A DNA stretch of 10,036 nt from Bog-473 sp964457065 (GTDB lineage Bacteria > Actinomycetota > Acidimicrobiia > Acidimicrobiales > RAAP-2). The stretch is taken from NCBI GenBank assembly GCA_964457065.1, contig CAYWDQ010000113.1, forward strand, positions 1 through 10,036. The letters run 5' to 3'. Of the stretch, positions 6,459 to 10,036 are shown one piece after another; positions within the stretch are counted from its first letter, which is position 1; each line of letters opens with the position of its first letter. The notes under the pieces are model-generated. The model was given only the letters and a program-made list of their open reading frames with translations, was not told where the DNA came from and made no database searches. A program made the position numbers and the translations under genes.

Positions 6459-9383
6459 ATGGCAATGCCAGGGCCGCCAGAGCTTGGCCGTGGCGTCGTC
6501 GTGCTGCCCGGCGTGGCCCCGCCCGAGCCTTGGAAGAACTGTCCTCGTCTCCGCATAGGGCACGAGACCCTGACCGACCCGGTCCCCGCGCTGGAGACCC
6601 TGTTCCAAGCATGGTTCGAGCGCCGGCCCGTGGTCGTGGAGGTGGCCGCCGACCCGGAGGCGCTGCGGGAGCCCGAGGTGTGTCACCGGCCGGTGTATGA
6701 CCTCAGCCCCCGCTTCGAGTTCTCCCGGGAACGCCTTCAGTTCATCGTTTGGGCGAACAACTATGACGCCCGGAACGGAGACCCGGTCTGGTGGCACGGA
6801 CGCAAGGCCGCCAGGATCTTCGGTGATGACGGCGTCAGAGAGACTGGACCGGCTGACATCGTGCTGGGTGACGGAACACCGCTGTACGTCGACGGGGGAC
6901 CGTTCGCTCCCCCGCCGCTCCCCGGTGGCATCGGCGTGGTGCATCGCTGGAACACGGAAGCAGGATCCCTCTCAGCCGTCGCCTACCACCAGCCTGGGGC
7001 CGACCTGGCCCCGGACCAGCTGGCGGCCGTCGGCCATCCAACCGGTGGCGCCAGGGTCATTGCCCCGGCGGGTTCGGGAAAGACTCGGGTCCTCACCGAG
7101 CGCCTTCGCCACATGATCGAGGGCAGTGGTGTGGAGCCGACCACGGTGACCGCGCTCGCATTCAATACGAAGGCGGCTGGTGAGATGCGCGAGCGGTGCG
7201 GCGATCTCGTCACCTCTCGAGGACCGCACATCCGGACGCTCAACAGCGTGGGTCTGTGGATCTGCAACGAGTACGGAGGCCAAGGCCGGTTGAGCGTCTA
7301 CGAGGAGCCCCAGGTGCGGGACCTCGTGCAGGTCGTCTTCGAGGTCCGTCGCCAGGCCAACACCGACACCGTCCTTCCCTACATCGACGCGCTTTCCGCG
7401 GTCCGCCTCGGACTGTCCTCGCCGGTAACCGTCGAGGACGAGATCCCGGACGCCCGTGGCCTGGCCTCCGGGTTCGACACGTACCGAACGGCACTGTGCG
7501 AGGCGGGCGCGCTCGATTTCGACGAACAGATCTACCGGTCGATCGAGATCCTGCTCTCTGACCCGGAAGCCCGGACCTCCGCCCAGAGGCGCTGCCGGCA
7601 CCTCCTCGTGGACGAGTTCCAGGACCTCAACGCCGCCCACATGCTGCTGATCCGCCTCCTGTGTGCCCCGACCTACAGCTGCTTCGGTGTCGGAGACGAC
7701 GACCAGGTCATCTACGGGTACTCGGGCGCTACGCCCGAGTACCTCATCGACTTCGGGGAGTACTTCCCCGGAGCACACGGGTACGCGCTGGAGGTCAATT
7801 ACCGGTGCCCGCCCCAGGTCGTTACCGCTGCGAGCAACGTGCTGTCGTACAACCGCCAGCGGATCCCAAAGACGATCACCACACCTGCAGGGCGGAGCGA
7901 CACGCTCGCCGACTTCGACCCGCCCGTCCGGGGGCGAGGGTCGGTCTCGGTCCTGAGCTCGCCAGCTGAGGAGCTCCCGCAGACAGCCGTCGCCGCGATC
8001 TCGGCGTGGAGAGCCGGCGGGGTCGAGGACACCGAGATCGCTGTCCTGTCGAGGGTCAACTCGACACTGCTCCCGGTCCAGATCGCCCTCATGGAGGCGG
8101 GAATCCCCTGCACTACCCCCCTGGGCGCGAACGTCCTCCAGCGAACGGGAATCCGCACCGCGCTCGCATATCTGCGGATAGGCCTGGCCCCGGGTGACAT
8201 CCGCCGCGACGACCTCGTACAGACCATCCGGCGACCTTCTCGAGGCATCGCACCCAATGCGGTGACCATGCTCTCCGAACGGAGCGTGACGTCCGTTGCC
8301 GATATCCGGCGCCTCGCCAATCGCCTCTCGGGAAGGGACGTTCCCAAGCTGTTGGATTACGCAGACTCAGTCGAGTCCGTCGTCGTGGCGTGCCGGGAGT
8401 CCGCGGCGACCGCGTTGCGGGCCATTCGAGTGCAGGTGGGCCTCGGAGAGACGATGGACGTGTTGGACTCGTCCCGGCGAGAGGCAGACAGGTCGACCCA
8501 CGCCGACGACCTCCTCGCCCTCGAGTCGGTGGCAGCCCTCCACCCAGACGTTGCCACCTTCGAGACGTGGCTCCGGGGCGTGCTCGAGCGGCCACAAGCT
8601 GACGGGCCGGCCGTGCACCTCTCGACGATCCACAAGATCAAGGGCCGGGAGTGGGAGCACGTCGTCCTCTACGGTGCATCTCGGGGGCTTCTCCCCCACC
8701 GTCTGAGCGACGACGAAGAGGGGGAACGGCGCGTCTTCCATGTGGCGCTGACTCGAGCGATCCGCCAGGTGCTCGTTCTGGCCGACGCCGATGAGCCGTC
8801 TCCCTTCGTGGCCGAGATCGATGGCAGCAGGCCCCATAGCCCGATATCGCCCGCCGCCAGGGCGAGCCGCAGTCCGGAGGCAAGCCGAGCCGGACCACAT
8901 CGCAACGGGCGCGGCTTCTCACGACCCGTCGCACCCACCCCGGCCGTGGCCGCGGATATCGGCCTCATGATCGAGTACGGGGGCCATTCCGGAGCCGTCG
9001 TCGACCTCACCGACCGAGCGGCGGTGATCCGGGTAGGCAGCGCGCAACTCAAGGTGCCCTTCGGCTCTGACGTGCGCGTGGACGGGCTGACCGTCATGCT
9101 TGGTGCCCCGGGCGGGGAGGCCGGTCCCGAGCGGTCGACCCTGGCATGTGAGAGCGCTCTTCGAGCGTGGCGCTCCGAGGCGGCGAAACGAGCCGCAGTG
9201 CCGGCCTACGTCGTGCTGAATGACAGCGAACTGGTCGGTATCGCAGCCCGCCGGCCCACGACGCTCGCCGAATTGGCAAGGTGCAAGGGTATGGGACCCA
9301 TACGACTCGAGCGTTGGGGTGATGAGCTGCTGGCCATTCTGAACGGCGTGGACAGTGACCGTCACTCAGGAGCCCAGGACTGA
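6459..9383 (+). CDS. UvrD/Rep-type superfamily 1 DNA helicase with N-terminal extension and C-terminal HRDC domain
   Basis: ATP-driven DNA-unwinding enzyme of 974 residues, probably 3'-to-5' as in UvrD/PcrA. Helicase motifs in order: Q-motif (Gln187), Walker A APAGSGKT (202-209, Lys208), motif Ia (232-247), DEFQD (385-389), VGDDDQVIYGYSGA (411-424), NYRCP (447-451), motif V STIHKIKGREW (722-732) and motif VI VALTRA (762-767, Arg766). All ATPase residues are present. Residues 786-830 are an Arg/Ser/Pro-rich linker, 831-882 a short beta-rich stretch resembling the Tudor/SH3-like C-terminal domain of UvrD/PcrA, and 897-962 an HRDC-type nucleic-acid-binding domain, as in mycobacterial UvrD2. Unusual is a 180-residue region before the Q-motif, rich in Trp, Pro and acidic residues, which I cannot assign. 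ATG 6465 is an alternative start. Likely role: DNA repair or replication-fork maintenance (inference). Confidence 0.93.
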   Translation: MAMPGPPELGRGVVVLPGVAPPEPWKNCPRLRIGHETLTDPVPALETLFQAWFERRPVVVEVAADPEALREPEVCHRPVYDLSPRFEFSRERLQFIVWANNYDARNGDPVWWHGRKAARIFGDDGVRETGPADIVLGDGTPLYVDGGPFAPPPLPGGIGVVHRWNTEAGSLSAVAYHQPGADLAPDQLAAVGHPTGGARVIAPAGSGKTRVLTERLRHMIEGSGVEPTTVTALAFNTKAAGEMRERCGDLVTSRGPHIRTLNSVGLWICNEYGGQGRLSVYEEPQVRDLVQVVFEVRRQANTDTVLPYIDALSAVRLGLSSPVTVEDEIPDARGLASGFDTYRTALCEAGALDFDEQIYRSIEILLSDPEARTSAQRRCRHLLVDEFQDLNAAHMLLIRLLCAPTYSCFGVGDDDQVIYGYSGATPEYLIDFGEYFPGAHGYALEVNYRCPPQVVTAASNVLSYNRQRIPKTITTPAGRSDTLADFDPPVRGRGSVSVLSSPAEELPQTAVAAISAWRAGGVEDTEIAVLSRVNSTLLPVQIALMEAGIPCTTPLGANVLQRTGIRTALAYLRIGLAPGDIRRDDLVQTIRRPSRGIAPNAVTMLSERSVTSVADIRRLANRLSGRDVPKLLDYADSVESVVVACRESAATALRAIRVQVGLGETMDVLDSSRREADRSTHADDLLALESVAALHPDVATFETWLRGVLERPQADGPAVHLSTIHKIKGREWEHVVLYGASRGLLPHRLSDDEEGERRVFHVALTRAIRQVLVLADADEPSPFVAEIDGSRPHSPISPAARASRSPEASRAGPHRNGRGFSRPVAPTPAVAADIGLMIEYGGHSGAVVDLTDRAAVIRVGSAQLKVPFGSDVRVDGLTVMLGAPGGEAGPERSTLACESALRAWRSEAAKRAAVPAYVVLNDSELVGIAARRPTTLAELARCKGMGPIRLERWGDELLAILNGVDSDRHSGAQD

Positions 9384-9389
9384 GTTACT

Positions 9390-9399
9390 GACTCGAGTC
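9390..9399. repeat. Short palindrome after the helicase stop
   Basis: GACTCGAGTC is a perfect 10-bp palindrome in the 60-bp gap between the convergent helicase and transporter genes. With no loop and no T-run, it is not a credible intrinsic terminator on its own. Confidence 0.2.
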
Positions 9400-9443
9400 T
9401 CCGACACAAGCGGCGAGGAGGGATGGGTTCCGTTGATGCCGAT

Positions 9444-10036
9444 TCACCGACACGCCACCCGAACGCGGCAGACGTGGATTCGAGGTAGTTCTTCGAATCC
9501 GGGGTCGACCGTCGTGACCGGGTGTTCGGACGCAAGCGACGTCAGCCCACCGGGCTGCAGGACCAACGCGGCGACGACCGCCCCGGCCACGAAGATCAGG
9601 GAGGACCACAGGAACGCCGTCGTGTAGCTGTGGAGGAGGGCCGCCTGGAGATTGGCCGGGGTCGCCGCCCGACCGACCAGGTAGGAGGCGGCGGCACTGG
9701 CGGCAAGCGTGTTGAGCAGCGACGTGCCGATGGACCCCCCCACCTGTTGCGCGGTGTTGAGGGTGGCCGATCCGACGCCGGCGTCTTGGGGCGCCAATCC
9801 CAGGGTACCGGCGCTGAAGGCGGGGGCGACGCTCAGTCCGAACCCGACACCCAACACGATGAGGTAGGGAAGCACGTGGCTGACGTAGGACGAGTGCAAT
9901 CCGACCAGGTGGAGCCCGAACAGCGCCACGGCCGAGATGAGCAACCCGATCGGCACGATCGGCTTGGGCCCGACCTTCGGCAAGAGGATGCGATTGGACA
10001 CCTGCGCCGTCGCGGCCAACACCGCCACCAGGGGGA
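9444..10036 (-). CDS. MFS transporter, DHA2 (EmrB/QacA-like) family, N-terminal part beyond the window edge
   Basis: C-terminal 197 codons of a membrane exporter of the major facilitator superfamily, which would move drugs or other small molecules out of the cell using the proton gradient. The frame stays open to the right edge, so the true start is outside the window. At least three hydrophobic membrane segments are clear: one around PIVPIGLLISAVALFGLHLV, one around YLIVLGVGFGLSVAP, and the final AFLWSSLIFVAGAVVAALVL. The loop APQDAGVGSATLNTAQQVGG followed by a small-residue helix is characteristic of the last third of 14-helix DHA2 exporters. A short polar cytoplasmic tail ends the protein. 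It converges on the helicase and shows no link to it. Family call is good; substrate unknown. Confidence 0.9.
   Translation of the reverse strand, partial: PLVAVLAATAQVSNRILLPKVGPKPIVPIGLLISAVALFGLHLVGLHSSYVSHVLPYLIVLGVGFGLSVAPAFSAGTLGLAPQDAGVGSATLNTAQQVGGSIGTSLLNTLAASAAASYLVGRAATPANLQAALLHSYTTAFLWSSLIFVAGAVVAALVLQPGGLTSLASEHPVTTVDPGFEELPRIHVCRVRVACR

Noticed and set aside
6972..7778. A 268-codon minus-strand open frame inside the helicase
   Set aside because: It is antisense to Walker A through motif III of the helicase and shows no domain of its own.

Overview
The window is a G+C-rich stretch of bacterial chromosome, most likely from an actinomycete-type organism (Actinomycetota; a mycobacterial, rhodococcal or acidimicrobial lineage all fit). 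The reasons are strong G/C preference at third codon positions, a soluble bacterial-class P450 beside FadD-like, crotonase and short-chain dehydrogenase genes, a TetR regulator of the type found in lipid and steroid catabolic loci, and several genes that look leaderless. I cannot name a species. I see no RNA genes, insertion sequences, CRISPR array or phage genes.

Layout. Positions 1-1101 (minus) hold a cytochrome P450 whose last residues lie beyond the left edge. It is divergent from a TetR-family regulator (1249-1899, plus), which is almost fused to a FadD-like acyl-CoA ligase (about 1905-3467, plus). A crotonase-fold gene converges on the ligase (3513-4319, minus). Divergent from the crotonase is a short-chain dehydrogenase (SDR1, 4517-5335, plus), and a second one (SDR2, 5356-6168, minus) converges on SDR1 with only 20 bp between them. 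After a 290-bp intergenic region comes a long UvrD/Rep-type helicase with an extra N-terminal region and a C-terminal HRDC domain (6459-9383, plus). The right edge carries the C-terminal part of an MFS drug-type exporter (9444-10036, minus).

How the genes may work together. The first six genes read as a small catabolic module: P450 oxidation, activation to a CoA thioester, a crotonase-type step and two NAD(P)-dependent dehydrogenase-like proteins, with the TetR protein as probable local regulator. A perfect 6-bp inverted repeat with a 7-bp spacer in the P450/TetR divergent promoter is the best operator candidate. The substrate cannot be read from sequence; a lipid, terpenoid or steroid-derived acid would fit. 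Two enzymes are atypical: the crotonase lacks both hydratase glutamates, and SDR2 lacks the tetrad Asn and has Ala at the aligned catalytic Ser position. Calling them plain hydratase and dehydrogenase is therefore unsafe. The helicase and exporter look unrelated to this module.

I did not find a clear new defence or mobile system. The items most worth following are the helicase's N-terminal extension, the glutamate-less crotonase, the altered SDR2 active site and the candidate operator.
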